Shown piece by piece: positions 44,077 to 55,153 of a stretch of DNA of 64,000 nucleotides (positions are counted from its first letter, which is position 1; each line of letters starts with the position of its first letter). The stretch is from Flavihumibacter soli (GTDB taxonomy: Bacteria; Bacteroidota; Bacteroidia; Sphingobacteriales; Sphingobacteriaceae). The notes under the pieces were generated by a model. It worked only from the letters and a program-made list of their open reading frames with translations. It was not told the origin of the DNA and searched no databases. The translations under genes and the position numbers were made by a program. The DNA lies in assembly GCF_010692725.1 (NCBI RefSeq), contig NZ_JAAFZB010000091.1:124001-188000 (forward strand). The letters are read 5' to 3'.

Positions 44077-44958
44077 CTAGCCGTTAGACAGTGCTGCTGC
44101 ACCACTTACGATTTCCGTAAGTTCGGTCGTAATAGCCGCCTGACGCGCCTGGTTGTATGAAAGCTTTAATGCTTTCAAAAGATCACCGGCATTCTCAGTA
44201 GCTTTATCCATTGCAGTCATCCGGGCGCCATGCTCGGAAGCGTGAGAATCAAGAATAGCCTTATACACCTGGATCTTGATAGATTTCGGTATTAGCTGTT
44301 CAACGATCTGCTCTTGCGAAGGTTCAAAAATATAGTCTGTTTGTTTTGATGTATCCACCTGGCTGTTTGACCGAGGTACAGGCAGTAACTGCTCCGTTTG
44401 AAGGATCTGTACTGCTGCATTCTTAAACTGGTTATACACCAGTTCAACGCGATCATAATCACCATTCGCAAATCCGTTCATCACATCTTCAATGATCCGG
44501 GAAGCATTAGCAAAGGTCAGGTTGCTGTAAAGCTCGTTATTGTTACCAATAACGGTGTAATTACGCTTTTCGTAAAAATCCTGAACTTTCTTACCGATAG
44601 CAACGATCTTCACATTACCCTTGCGCAATTGCTCAGGATATTTTTCAGCGATCAGGTTGTTGGCCGCCTTGATCACGTTCATGTTAAATGCACCGGCCAA
44701 ACCACGGTTTGATGAAACCGCAATTATTAGCACCCGCACAGGCTCACGTTCCTGGATAAAAGGTGAATTGGATTCTTCCAGGCTGGCTGAAAGATTAGCC
44801 AGCATCTCCTTCATCTTATTGGCATACGGACGCAACTGAATAATTGCATTAGTAGCCCGCTTCAACTTCGCTGCCGAAACCATTTTCATGGCCTTGGTTA
44901 TCTGCTGAGTGGATGTTACAGATGCAATGCGGTTTCTTACTTCTTTTAAATTAGCCAT
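44077..44958 (-). CDS. atpG: F1 ATP synthase gamma subunit
   Basis: 293 residues. Start MANLKEVRNRIASVTSTQQITKAMKMVSAAKLKRA is the classic gamma N-terminal helix, and the C-terminal helix is MTAMDKATENAGDLLKALKLSYNQARQAAITTELTEIVSGAAAL. The middle Rossmann-like part has VLIIAVSSNRGLAGAFN. Gamma is the rotating shaft that couples proton flow to catalysis. It is the last gene of the operon and is preceded by a 78-base spacer made of repeated words (44959-45036). Confidence 0.97.
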   Translation of the reverse strand: MANLKEVRNRIASVTSTQQITKAMKMVSAAKLKRATNAIIQLRPYANKMKEMLANLSASLEESNSPFIQEREPVRVLIIAVSSNRGLAGAFNMNVIKAANNLIAEKYPEQLRKGNVKIVAIGKKVQDFYEKRNYTVIGNNNELYSNLTFANASRIIEDVMNGFANGDYDRVELVYNQFKNAAVQILQTEQLLPVPRSNSQVDTSKQTDYIFEPSQEQIVEQLIPKSIKIQVYKAILDSHASEHGARMTAMDKATENAGDLLKALKLSYNQARQAAITTELTEIVSGAAALSNG

Positions 44959-44970
44959 CTTTTAAGTACG

Positions 44971-45020
44971 AAGTATTTAGTATCTAGTATCTAGACTTTT
45001 GATCTAAATACTAAATACTT
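44971..45020 (-). repeat. Inverted repeat of short words between atpA and atpG
   Basis: AAGTATTTAGTAT (44971-44983) and ATACTAAATACTT (45008-45020) are perfect 13-bp arms; the loop holds TATCTAG copies. Located in the mRNA spacer just before atpG. Confidence 0.7.
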
Positions 45021-45036
45021 AATACTAATATCTCAT

Positions 45037-46611
<1,575 letters not shown>

Positions 46612-46657
46612 AGTTTTTATTTATGAGTATTATGTTGTTGTAATTCTTTGTTATTAT

Positions 46658-47206
46658 TTAGAGTATTCCCTTTTGAGAGAATTCCTTTTTAAGTTTGTTC
46701 AATTGAGTAGAAATACTTGTATCAAACTGCTTGTCGCCAACCTTTAACACAAATCCGCCGATAAGGGAAGGATCAACTTTGGCAGTCAGAATGATCTCGC
46801 CTTTTGTTGACTGCTTGATCACATCCTCTACCTGCTTAATATTTTCCTTACTTAACGGGGCAGCACTTGTAACAGTGGCCTTAATTATATTCTTGCGAAT
46901 ATTGTAAGCATTGATAAATTCCTTCGCCGTTTCAAACAGTATTTCGGAACGGCCTTTTCTTACCACGATAGCGAAAAACGTCATGATCATGGGATGCAGA
47001 CGGGAACCGAAAAGTTGCGTGAGAATTCCGGATTTTTTATCAGGCCCAAGTATTGGGTTTCTTAAAACAGCTTTCAGGGTCGGGTTCTCGCGAAGTGTAC
47101 GAAGAAAGAATTCAATATCTGTCCTTACCGCTTCCAGAGCATTCTGCTCTTCGGCAAGGTCGATCAATGATTTTGCGTAACGCGATGCTACTTGTATTTC
47201 AGACAT
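46658..47206 (-). CDS. atpH: F1 ATP synthase delta subunit
   Basis: 182 residues. The N-terminal six-helix part begins VASRYAKSLIDLAEEQNALEAVRTDIEFFL, a typical delta/OSCP start, with LRNPILGPDKKSGIL and VVRKGRSEILFETAKEF. The C-terminal part (VDPSLIGGFVLKVGDKQFDTSISTQLNKLKKEF) is also diagnostic. Delta joins the F1 head to the b-subunit stalk. Its 91-base upstream spacer is filled with words like AATTTGTC that form an inverted repeat. Confidence 0.95.
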   Translation of the reverse strand: MSEIQVASRYAKSLIDLAEEQNALEAVRTDIEFFLRTLRENPTLKAVLRNPILGPDKKSGILTQLFGSRLHPMIMTFFAIVVRKGRSEILFETAKEFINAYNIRKNIIKATVTSAAPLSKENIKQVEDVIKQSTKGEIILTAKVDPSLIGGFVLKVGDKQFDTSISTQLNKLKKEFSQKGIL

Positions 47207-47227
47207 ATTTCAATTTGTCGATTGTTC

Positions 47228-47287
47228 AATTTGTCAATTTGTCGATTCATTAATTTGCCATTCTATACATTGACAAATTGGCAAATT
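47228..47287 (-). repeat. Inverted repeat of short words between atpF and atpH
   Basis: AATTTGTCAATTTGTC (47228-47243) and GACAAATTGGCAAATT (47272-47287) pair 15 of 16. Further AATTTG words fill the 91-base spacer. Confidence 0.7.
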
Positions 47288-47297
47288 AACTAATTGC

Positions 47298-47807
47298 CTA
47301 ATTCAGTTTCACTTCTTTCAACAGATCACTTACTAAAGCATCCTGTTTGTTTTGATCTTCAAATTGCTTACGCAATACTTTTTCGGCTATTTGAAGGGAC
47401 AAGGTAGCTACCTGGTTCTTTACTTCAGCCATGGCCGCAACCTTTTGATTCTCGATCTCGTGTCTTGCTTTCTCGATCATTTTAGCGCCTTCTGTTTGTG
47501 CAGAAGTTTTCGCATCACTAACAATCTGATCTTTCAGTTCTTTCGCTTCCTTTAAAATAGCATCACGCTCAATACGTGCCTGCTTTAAAAGCTGCTCATT
47601 CTCGTTAGTAAGTTTGGCCATTTCTTCCTTAGCCATCTCCGCTTTTGCTAAAGCATCTTCGATCGAACGCTCACGCTCGTCCAAAGCTTTAACAATCGGC
47701 TTCCAGGCATACTTGCTTAGTAAAAAGAATAAAATCAGGAAAGCTACTGTTGACCAGATCAACAAGCCCGGATCAGGGCTTACTAATGGGTTTAATGCTA
47801 ATAACAT
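47298..47807 (-). CDS. atpF: FO ATP synthase b subunit
   Basis: 169 residues. One N-terminal membrane helix (PGLLIWSTVAFLILFFLLSKYAW) and a long charged coiled coil (ALAKAEMAKEEMAKLTNENEQLLKQARIERDAILKEAKELKDQIVSDA) define the b subunit, which forms the peripheral stalk against the rotating ring. The C terminus (LSLQIAEKVLRKQF) contacts delta. It lies between atpE (72 bases) and atpH. Confidence 0.95.
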   Translation of the reverse strand: MLLALNPLVSPDPGLLIWSTVAFLILFFLLSKYAWKPIVKALDERERSIEDALAKAEMAKEEMAKLTNENEQLLKQARIERDAILKEAKELKDQIVSDAKTSAQTEGAKMIEKARHEIENQKVAAMAEVKNQVATLSLQIAEKVLRKQFEDQNKQDALVSDLLKEVKLN

Positions 47808-47879
47808 TTATATCGTGTTTTTGAGTTTAATCAGATAAAGTAAAAAATGGGCTGTTGCCAATCGCAACAGCCATTTTTA

Positions 47880-48140
<261 letters not shown>

Positions 48141-48144
48141 TCAA

Positions 48145-49296
48145 TTAATGTTCGGCGTGCTCTTCTACTGCCATACCAATAAACAAGGCAGAAAGAATAG
48201 TGAATATGAACGCCTGTATAAATCCTACCACCAGCTCTATTACACTGATAAAGATGACGAATGGCACTGCCACTCCCGCTACAAACACTGATTTAAGAAT
48301 AAAGATCAGGGAGATCAAGCTCAGGATCAGAATGTGACCAGCTGTGATGTTCGCAAAAAGCCGGATCATTAAAGCAATAGGCTTTGTGAATAATCCAATG
48401 ATCTCAACAGGGATCATCAGGGGATATAGCCACCATGGTACATGCGGCTTGAATACGTGTCCCCAGTAGTTTTTGTTTCCATTAACGGTGGTCAGCACGA
48501 AAGTACAAACAGCAAGCATCATTGTTACCGCTATATTTCCGGTTACGTTGGCACCTCCTGGAAAAAACGGCACCAGACCCATCAGATTATTTAACCAAAC
48601 GAAGAAAAACACGGTCAAAAGGTAAGGCATAAATGCCGCGTAGCGGTAACCTAATTGCGGTTTAGCGATATCATCGCGCACAAACAGAATTATGGGCTCC
48701 AGCATCGATTGCAATCCTTTTGGCGCTTTCCCAACACGGGTTTTATAGGCGTTGGCAACACTAATAAAGACAATCAGTAAAACAGCAGCTGATATTAGTA
48801 AGGAAACGACGTTTTTTGTGATCGAAAGATCCAATGGCTTGGCATTAACAACTTCATTAGCTTTATCTACCTCTATATATTCGCCATGCGCGTTAGGTTG
48901 CGCAGAAGCATAGAAGAACTTTCCGTGAAAGTTCACCAAATTCTGACCGTTCTCGGTAAACACGGTTTTCGCGTGCTCATCTTTGTCATGCTTGCTATAT
49001 AGAAAGGAAACGGGTCCGTTGTTGGTCCATAATATTACCGGGAGCGGTAACGATACTTTATGCTCGTCATGTCCCCAGAAATGCCACTCGTGCGAGTCGG
49101 CAATATGGTGCAAAATCGTCTGTGAAATACTTTCTTCTTTTTCCCCTTCAGGAGCATGTTCGACCTTTGCAGCAGAGATCGAATCGGCTTCAGCCTGCTG
49201 TTGAGCGGAGGCATTAACACTTATGACGGAGAGAAAAACGGCAGAAATTAGGGTGACTGCTGTTTTTTTTAAATTGAAAATATGGCTTAAATCCAT
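48145..49296 (-). CDS. atpB: FO ATP synthase a subunit
   Basis: 383 residues. The N terminus looks like a signal peptide (LKKTAVTLISAVFLSVISVNASA) and a roughly 130-residue periplasmic-side extension with His-rich HHIADSHEWHFWGHDEHK, a Bacteroidota trait. The membrane part has MALLVMIRLFANITAGHILILSL-type sequence: IALMIRLFANITAGHILILSL with the essential Arg, and VELVVGFIQAFIFTILSALFIGMAV near the end. It forms the proton half-channels against the c ring. Confidence 0.95.
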   Translation of the reverse strand: MDLSHIFNLKKTAVTLISAVFLSVISVNASAQQQAEADSISAAKVEHAPEGEKEESISQTILHHIADSHEWHFWGHDEHKVSLPLPVILWTNNGPVSFLYSKHDKDEHAKTVFTENGQNLVNFHGKFFYASAQPNAHGEYIEVDKANEVVNAKPLDLSITKNVVSLLISAAVLLIVFISVANAYKTRVGKAPKGLQSMLEPIILFVRDDIAKPQLGYRYAAFMPYLLTVFFFVWLNNLMGLVPFFPGGANVTGNIAVTMMLAVCTFVLTTVNGNKNYWGHVFKPHVPWWLYPLMIPVEIIGLFTKPIALMIRLFANITAGHILILSLISLIFILKSVFVAGVAVPFVIFISVIELVVGFIQAFIFTILSALFIGMAVEEHAEH

Positions 49297-49310
49297 TTAT
49301 TGTGAGGATA

Positions 49311-49700
49311 TTACTTTGTATTTTGGTTGCGCAAGTTACGCAACAAACAATATATTTCAAACACAGTATTAAAGAAATACAGATAAAAAAAATTGATCAA
49401 AAACTTCAGCGGTTCTACCCTGAAATTACTGATATAAACAAGGGCGATAATCATGCAAAAAAGGAATCGGATTGTAATTCCCCCCAGGAGCGCCTGACCG
49501 GATGCTTTGTTGCTGATCCGGGCCATTAAGAAGGCCGTCAGAAAAATAATGAGGGTCAATCCCGAAAAAAAAGCAAACAGTACCCAGAAATTCGGGATCA
49601 GCAAATCCATTGTAGGGTAGAAGTAATCAATAGCTAATGGAACCGCTGCCAGAACAATTGTAAAAACGATGAAGAGTAGGAAGAAACGTTGTAAACTCAC
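49311..49700 (-). CDS. Membrane protein of the atp operon, unknown
   Basis: 129 residues from GTG 49700, which overlaps the preceding atpI-like stop as GTGA (4 bases); a longer frame upstream overlaps atpI more and reads badly. Four hydrophobic helices: FFLLFIVFTIVLAAVPLAIDYF, FWVLFAFFSGLTLIIFLTAFLMA, GGITIRFLFCMIIALVYI and FLINFFYLYFFNTVFEIYCLL. Position between atpI-like and atpB and its helical layout suggest an AtpI/UncI-like accessory role, but I cannot confirm the family. Confidence 0.75.
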   Translation of the reverse strand: MSLQRFFLLFIVFTIVLAAVPLAIDYFYPTMDLLIPNFWVLFAFFSGLTLIIFLTAFLMARISNKASGQALLGGITIRFLFCMIIALVYISNFRVEPLKFLINFFYLYFFNTVFEIYCLLRNLRNQNTK

Positions 49701-49939
49701 GCCTTTAATTGTCTGATGGTTTGATAAATAGATGCGCAGACACCAATCACGCAGCTTAAGGCGGTTACCCACTGTACCTGATGATTGAAGTACTTATCGA
49801 TCTTGTAGCCGATAAAGGCACAAAGACCAATGATCGCCATCATCTGAAAGGCGACGCCGGTGTACTTAGCATAACCGGTTAGGGCTTTCTTTTCGTCTTT
49901 CAGGTCATTTTCCTGATTCTCGGGGTTTTCTGTTTCCAT
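49697..49939 (-). CDS. AtpZ/AtpI-family protein
   Basis: 80 residues: a polar N terminus, YAKYTGVAFQMMAIIGLCAFIGYKIDKYF and a second helix VQWVTALSCVIGVCASIYQTIR. This two-helix arrangement with a G-x-x-x-D/G turn is the AtpZ/AtpI pattern. These small proteins help assemble the c ring or bind magnesium. It is the first gene of the operon. Confidence 0.9.
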   Translation of the reverse strand: METENPENQENDLKDEKKALTGYAKYTGVAFQMMAIIGLCAFIGYKIDKYFNHQVQWVTALSCVIGVCASIYQTIRQLKA

Positions 49940-49958
49940 AGAGGAATTATTGCTGCCG

Positions 49959-49989
49959 TAAAAGTATCATTTTTTAGTAAGCGAATAAA
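49959..49989 (-). promoter_or_regulatory. Possible promoter of the ATP synthase operon
   Basis: On the minus strand TACTTTTA (49959-49966) with a TTTA at 49986-49989, 19 bases upstream, resembles the TTTG-N19-TAnnTTTG pattern with one mismatch in each box. Confidence 0.4.
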
Positions 49990-50077
49990 ACAGACCTCTC
50001 TGGCGACCGCTGCAGAGACATCGCTTAACTGAAATCGAAATACTATATTTACAGGACGCCTTTTATATTAAATAGAA

Positions 50078-50085
50078 TATTTTTG
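50078..50085 (+). promoter_or_regulatory. Possible -7 box (TATTTTTG) for porW
   Basis: A perfect TAnnTTTG match 28 bases before the TTG start of the lipoprotein gene. No -33 match at the usual spacing. Confidence 0.35.
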
Positions 50086-50113
50086 CGCTTATATTGTAAT
50101 TCAAATCATTCCA

Positions 50114-52867
50114 TTGAAATCTGCCCTGAAAATTCACTTATACAGATGCTGCATTATTTTCACATGGTTACTGGCCGCATGCAGTTCTCAGAATGAGAGC
50201 GTGACGAGCCGGGGAATGCAGAATCTAACCGCACGCTATAACATTTTATATAACGCCCGTGAACTGTTAAAGGAAAGCGAACGTAACATAGAGCTTTCCT
50301 ACCAGGATAATTATGACATCCTGATTTCTGCGTATAAGGAACCTAATGAAGCTCTTTCTCAACCCGAGTTAAAAAAGCTCGATGACGTCATTCTGAAATC
50401 CAATTCCATCATTAATGATAAATCACAAAGCAAATATGTGGCTGATGCCTATTTTCTGATAGCGAGGGCAAATTTTCTAAAGTCCAATTTTTATAACGCC
50501 ACTGAGTTTTTCTCTTATATATATAGTTCGTACCCTAAACAGGCAGAGCTTAAGCAAGCTGCCCTTGCATATAAGGCCCGGTCACTGATGAACTCTGAAC
50601 GCTTTTCGGAAGCCCAAACGACTCTTGACACGGCATTTAAATATATTGATACTGAAAAAAGATCTGTAGCGGACCTGTATGCAACAAGCGCTCAACTGGC
50701 AATCTACAGGCGTGAAGACCCAAAAGCTGCCTCTTTACTCGAAAAGGCTATAAGCGCATCCGGGAAAGGGCAAAAGCAGATCCGGTGGATATATTTACTT
50801 GCTCAGCTACAGCAGTTGGCCGGCAATAAGGATGCAGCGCTGCAGAACTATACGAGAGTCGAAAAAAGCAATGCCCCGTTTGATATGGCATTTAATGCCA
50901 CATTGAACAGCCTGAGTATCCGCGATGAACAGAGCGGTCGAATGGCGGATCGTCCTGCGCAGTTATTAGCACTGTTAAAAGACGATAACAACCTTGATTT
51001 CGCAGACCAGGTCTATTATGAAATCGCAAACATTCATTCTGAAAACGGTGAGGTCGACAAAGCAATAGTGAACTACAGCTTTTCCATTCAAAAGAGTACG
51101 CGAAATGCCCATCAAAAAGGACTATCCTATCTCTCACTGGCAGACATATACTTCAAGCTGGGTGACTATGCAAAATCGAAGACATACTATGATAGCACCC
51201 TCAATTCATTATCTCCCCAGTACAGAGACTTTGAACTGATTCGGAAAAAAGCGAACAGTCTTGAACTGCTTGCCAGCCGGCTTGCCATCATAGCTAGAGA
51301 AGACACCTTACAAATGCTGGCCCGTCTTCCGGAAGCTGAGCGTAAGGTACGTATCGGTGAACTGACACGTCGCCAGGCACAGAAGGCCATCACACTCAAT
51401 GAAGGATCAACTGTCCCCCAAGGTTCACCTGGTGCTTTACAGCAAGCTGCTTTGAGAAATACCGGGTCAGAGAAATTCTACTTTAACAATCCAATAGCAT
51501 TGAGCCAGGGTCTTTCGGATTTTAAAAGGATTTGGGGGAACAGAAAGCTTGAAGACAACTGGAGAAGAAGCCAGCGTTCATCATCCGATCTTACCAATGC
51601 AGCTATAAACGGCAATGCCGGTTTAGGCATCCCTTTAAATCCCGATGAAGCCCCGTTAAATCCGCTGGACCTGAGTTCTACGACTTTAAATTCGATCCCC
51701 CTTACGCCGGAGTTAATGGCAGAATCGAATCATCGTATCCTTTCAGCTTATTATGATATCGGGAATTATTATCGGGAGGTTCTGAATGATGAAGCTGAAG
51801 CTATCAAAACCTATGAAACCATGCTTGCACGCTTTCCCGACAACGAGCTTAAACTTCCTCTATATTATAATCTGTACCGTCTGTATACTAAACATGATCC
51901 AAAGAAATCGGAAGACTATAAGAATATCCTTCTGACTCAGTACCCGGCCTCTGCTTTTGCACGGGCAATCAGGAGTCCGAGTTCACAGGGTCAGTCAGAT
52001 GAACAGGAGGCAGCATTGCATAACTTTTATAATAAAGTTTATGAAAGCTACGTTCAACAAAATTATCCTGAAGTACTCAGGCTTACAACTGAAGCTAAGC
52101 AGTCCTTTGAAGTGAACAAACTTTCACCTCAGCTCGCCTACCTTCATGCCCTGGCGTTGGGACATACTCAAAATGTCGCCGTCCTTGATAGTTCCTTCAG
52201 GCAAATTGTCAACGAATTTCCGGACGAGAAATTGATTGTACCGTTGGTTCAGCAGCATTTGAGATATATTGATTCCAACAGGATTGCGATGAGTAAACGG
52301 CAGTACGCTCTTGTGGACTTTGATCCCAATGAGCCCCGCTTCGTGGAAGAACCGGAAATTCAGCCTTTGATCCGGGCTGATGTTGGAACTATCAATCCCG
52401 GTGAACCTGTTGCTAAAACAACCGAAGCAAGGCCTCCAACAGCTGAAAGTCCTCAACTTCAGGTTTCAGCTCCAGCTTTAACGGAGAACAGCATGTTTTC
52501 CACTGAGGGCTCCAGAGAGTTCTACTTTGTAGTCAATGTGACTGATCCGTCGGTTAATTTGAGCTCTTCAAGGTTTGGAATCGGGCAGTTCAACCGGGCG
52601 AATTTTTCAGGAGATGGAATAAAGCATCAGTTAAAATCGGTTAATAACCAAAATCAACTGATATTTGTAGGCGTGTTCTCTTCGAAGGACGCTGTTGCTG
52701 ACTATACCAGGAATATCGATCCACTGATGAAAAACATCATGAAAGTGCCCGTGGAGAAGTTTGGAACGTTTTTTATAAGCAAAGAGAACCTGGATAAACT
52801 AACTGATCGCGACACGATTAATAAATACATAGAATTTTACCGGCAGCATATAAACCGGAGCGAATAA
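50114..52867 (+). CDS. porW: Type IX secretion system lipoprotein PorW/SprE (TPR protein)
   Basis: 917 residues from TTG 50114. A hydrophobic N terminus and lipobox (WLLAAC) mark a lipoprotein. Then MQNLTARYNILYNARELLKESERNIELSYQDNYDILI, typical of PorW/SprE, and many TPR-like helical pairs (YVADAYFLIARANFLKSNFYNATEFFSYI, AYYDIGNYYREVLNDEAEAIKTYETMLARFPDNE). The C terminus has a globular domain (FYFVVNVTDPSVNLSSSRFGIGQFNR). PorW links outer-membrane T9SS parts to the motor ring in Porphyromonas; SprE is needed for gliding and secretion in Flavobacterium. PBP1A follows 5 bases downstream, hinting at one transcription unit. Confidence 0.92.
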   Translation: MKSALKIHLYRCCIIFTWLLAACSSQNESVTSRGMQNLTARYNILYNARELLKESERNIELSYQDNYDILISAYKEPNEALSQPELKKLDDVILKSNSIINDKSQSKYVADAYFLIARANFLKSNFYNATEFFSYIYSSYPKQAELKQAALAYKARSLMNSERFSEAQTTLDTAFKYIDTEKRSVADLYATSAQLAIYRREDPKAASLLEKAISASGKGQKQIRWIYLLAQLQQLAGNKDAALQNYTRVEKSNAPFDMAFNATLNSLSIRDEQSGRMADRPAQLLALLKDDNNLDFADQVYYEIANIHSENGEVDKAIVNYSFSIQKSTRNAHQKGLSYLSLADIYFKLGDYAKSKTYYDSTLNSLSPQYRDFELIRKKANSLELLASRLAIIAREDTLQMLARLPEAERKVRIGELTRRQAQKAITLNEGSTVPQGSPGALQQAALRNTGSEKFYFNNPIALSQGLSDFKRIWGNRKLEDNWRRSQRSSSDLTNAAINGNAGLGIPLNPDEAPLNPLDLSSTTLNSIPLTPELMAESNHRILSAYYDIGNYYREVLNDEAEAIKTYETMLARFPDNELKLPLYYNLYRLYTKHDPKKSEDYKNILLTQYPASAFARAIRSPSSQGQSDEQEAALHNFYNKVYESYVQQNYPEVLRLTTEAKQSFEVNKLSPQLAYLHALALGHTQNVAVLDSSFRQIVNEFPDEKLIVPLVQQHLRYIDSNRIAMSKRQYALVDFDPNEPRFVEEPEIQPLIRADVGTINPGEPVAKTTEARPPTAESPQLQVSAPALTENSMFSTEGSREFYFVVNVTDPSVNLSSSRFGIGQFNRANFSGDGIKHQLKSVNNQNQLIFVGVFSSKDAVADYTRNIDPLMKNIMKVPVEKFGTFFISKENLDKLTDRDTINKYIEFYRQHINRSE

Positions 52868-52872
52868 TAAAT

Positions 52873-55092
52873 ATGAACAATAAATTATCTCAACAAGACC
52901 TTAGCCGCTATACAATAAACTTTTGGAAATGGATTATAGGTATTATAGCCTTCGGCGCAATTATCATTTTCAGTATCGGATTAGGACTATTTGGGACACT
53001 ACCATCTTTCCGCGATCTAGAAAACCCGAAAAGCAACCAGGCATCGGAAGTGATATCCGATGACAACGTCGTCTTAGGAACTTACTACATTCAAAACAGG
53101 ACGAATGTCCGTTACGACGAGCTTTCTCCGAACGTGATCAATGCCCTGATCTCAACGGAAGACAAACGGTTCTACAATCATTCCGGAATCGATTTCAAGC
53201 GAAGCTTCGCTATCCTGTTTAAAAACCTGATTGGGAAAAAAGAAGGTGCCAGTACGATCACACAGCAACTTGCCTTAAACCTCTTCTCAAAAGAAGGACG
53301 GGCGAAAAATAGCGTTAAAAGGATCATTCAGAAATTGCAGGAGCTTATTCTTGCGGTAAAACTGGAGCGTCAGTACACCAAAGAGGAAATAATCACGATG
53401 TATTTGAATACGGTAGATTATGGTTCTTACAATACCTACGGTATCAAATCGGCAGCCAGGACTTACTTTAGCACCACACCTGAAAAATTGAAGCCGCATC
53501 AGGCAGCCATTTTAATTGGCATGTTAAAAGGACCCTCTTATTATAATCCATTAAGAAATCCGGAAAGGGCTTTAGCGCGAAGGAATACTGTCCTTGAGAA
53601 TATGCGAAGTGCAAGCTACCTGAGTGATGAAGAAGCTGAGCGGCTTAAAGAATTACCACTTGGACTTACTTTTAATCCTTCCGATCATAATGACGGGTCG
53701 GCAGCTTACTTTCGGGCTGTGTTAAAAAAAGATATACAGAAGACCTTCGAAGAAAACTCTATTACGAAAGCCGATGGTACGCCGTATGATCTTGACAGAG
53801 ATGGTTTGAAAATTTACACAACTATTAATTCGCGCATGCAGAATTATGCGGAAACAGCACAAAGAACATATTTGAGAGATCTGCAGCGACAGTTTAATAC
53901 GCAGTTTCGCGGGCGTAACCCGTTCAAAAGTGAGGAGGGGAAGGCTATAATAGATCAGGGGATCAAGAGATCGGATCGTTATCAACAGTTAAAAGCCGAT
54001 GGAAAGTCGCAGGAAGAGATTATGGAGGACTTTCAAAGACCGGTCAAAATGACAATTTTCAGCTGGCGCGGAGATATTGATACAGTAATGAGACCCATTG
54101 ATTCGATCCGGTATTATAAGATGATATTAAGGAATGCGGTTATGTCAATGGAGCCGCAGACTGGTTATGTCCGCGCATGGGTTGGAGGCACGAGTTTCGA
54201 ATATTTTAAATATGACCAGGTCAAAATGGGAACACGGCAGGTCGGCTCGACAGCAAAGCCATTTACGTATGCGGCAGCTATAAATGCCGGCTTCTCCCCT
54301 TGTTACACTGTGCCGAATGAGCCAGTTACGATTGATGGCTGGACACCCGGGGCTTACAAACCAATTCCCGGCTACCTGACGATTAAAAAAGCTCTGGCAA
54401 ACTCACAAAACTTTGTGACTGCCCGGATGATGAATGAAGTTGGACCAACAGCTGTGTCGACGCTCACTAAAAACCTGGGTATAAACAGCGATGTTCCTGC
54501 ACTCCCTTCAATTTGTCTTGGCACCTTCGATGCTTCGGTTTACGACATGGTTGGCGCGTACTCAACATTCGTGAATCATGGAATATGGACAGAGCCACTT
54601 TACCTGTTACGGATAGAGGATAAGAATGGGAATGTGATATACGAACGGAAACCACGCGTTAAGGTAGCACTGAATCCTCAAACCGCCTATGTGATGACGA
54701 ATATGCTTAAGGCGGTTGTTACTGAAGGAACCGGTCAGAGATTACGCTGGAAATATTCATTATTGAATCCAATCGGCGGGAAAACCGGAACTACACAAAA
54801 CAACTCCGATGGCTGGTTCATCGGTATTACCCCGCAATTAGTGACCGGTGTATGGACGGGTGCTGAAGACCGGATGATCCATTTTGCATCGACTGATCAG
54901 GGTGAAGGGGCAAATTCGGCGCTGCCTATTTTTGGGCTATATATGAAAAGCGTTTACGCCGACAAGGCCTTATCATACACAAAAGGAGACTTCGAGCTTC
55001 CCAAAGGCGGCGTCAATGTAACTCTCGATTGCGGAGCCTATACTCAACAGCAATCAGGACAAACGGAAGTAGATGAAAAACTTGGGTTTTAA
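52873..55092 (+). CDS. Class A penicillin-binding protein (PBP1A-type)
   Basis: 739 residues. One N-terminal membrane helix (WIIGIIAFGAIIIFSIGLGLF). Glycosyltransferase (GT51): catalytic Glu96 in STEDKRFYNHSGIDF, GASTITQQLALNLFS, and VKLERQYTKEEIITMYLNTV. Transpeptidase: Ser459-Lys462 in GSTAKPF, SQN motif in ANSQNFVT, and KTGTTQNN. It polymerises and crosslinks peptidoglycan. Unusual: it sits directly after porW. Confidence 0.95.
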   Translation: MNNKLSQQDLSRYTINFWKWIIGIIAFGAIIIFSIGLGLFGTLPSFRDLENPKSNQASEVISDDNVVLGTYYIQNRTNVRYDELSPNVINALISTEDKRFYNHSGIDFKRSFAILFKNLIGKKEGASTITQQLALNLFSKEGRAKNSVKRIIQKLQELILAVKLERQYTKEEIITMYLNTVDYGSYNTYGIKSAARTYFSTTPEKLKPHQAAILIGMLKGPSYYNPLRNPERALARRNTVLENMRSASYLSDEEAERLKELPLGLTFNPSDHNDGSAAYFRAVLKKDIQKTFEENSITKADGTPYDLDRDGLKIYTTINSRMQNYAETAQRTYLRDLQRQFNTQFRGRNPFKSEEGKAIIDQGIKRSDRYQQLKADGKSQEEIMEDFQRPVKMTIFSWRGDIDTVMRPIDSIRYYKMILRNAVMSMEPQTGYVRAWVGGTSFEYFKYDQVKMGTRQVGSTAKPFTYAAAINAGFSPCYTVPNEPVTIDGWTPGAYKPIPGYLTIKKALANSQNFVTARMMNEVGPTAVSTLTKNLGINSDVPALPSICLGTFDASVYDMVGAYSTFVNHGIWTEPLYLLRIEDKNGNVIYERKPRVKVALNPQTAYVMTNMLKAVVTEGTGQRLRWKYSLLNPIGGKTGTTQNNSDGWFIGITPQLVTGVWTGAEDRMIHFASTDQGEGANSALPIFGLYMKSVYADKALSYTKGDFELPKGGVNVTLDCGAYTQQQSGQTEVDEKLGF

Positions 55093-55153
55093 GAAAGAGA
55101 AGAAATAAGCCAGATATCACTCCAGGTATCTTATTTCGTTCGGCGCGTCTGTC

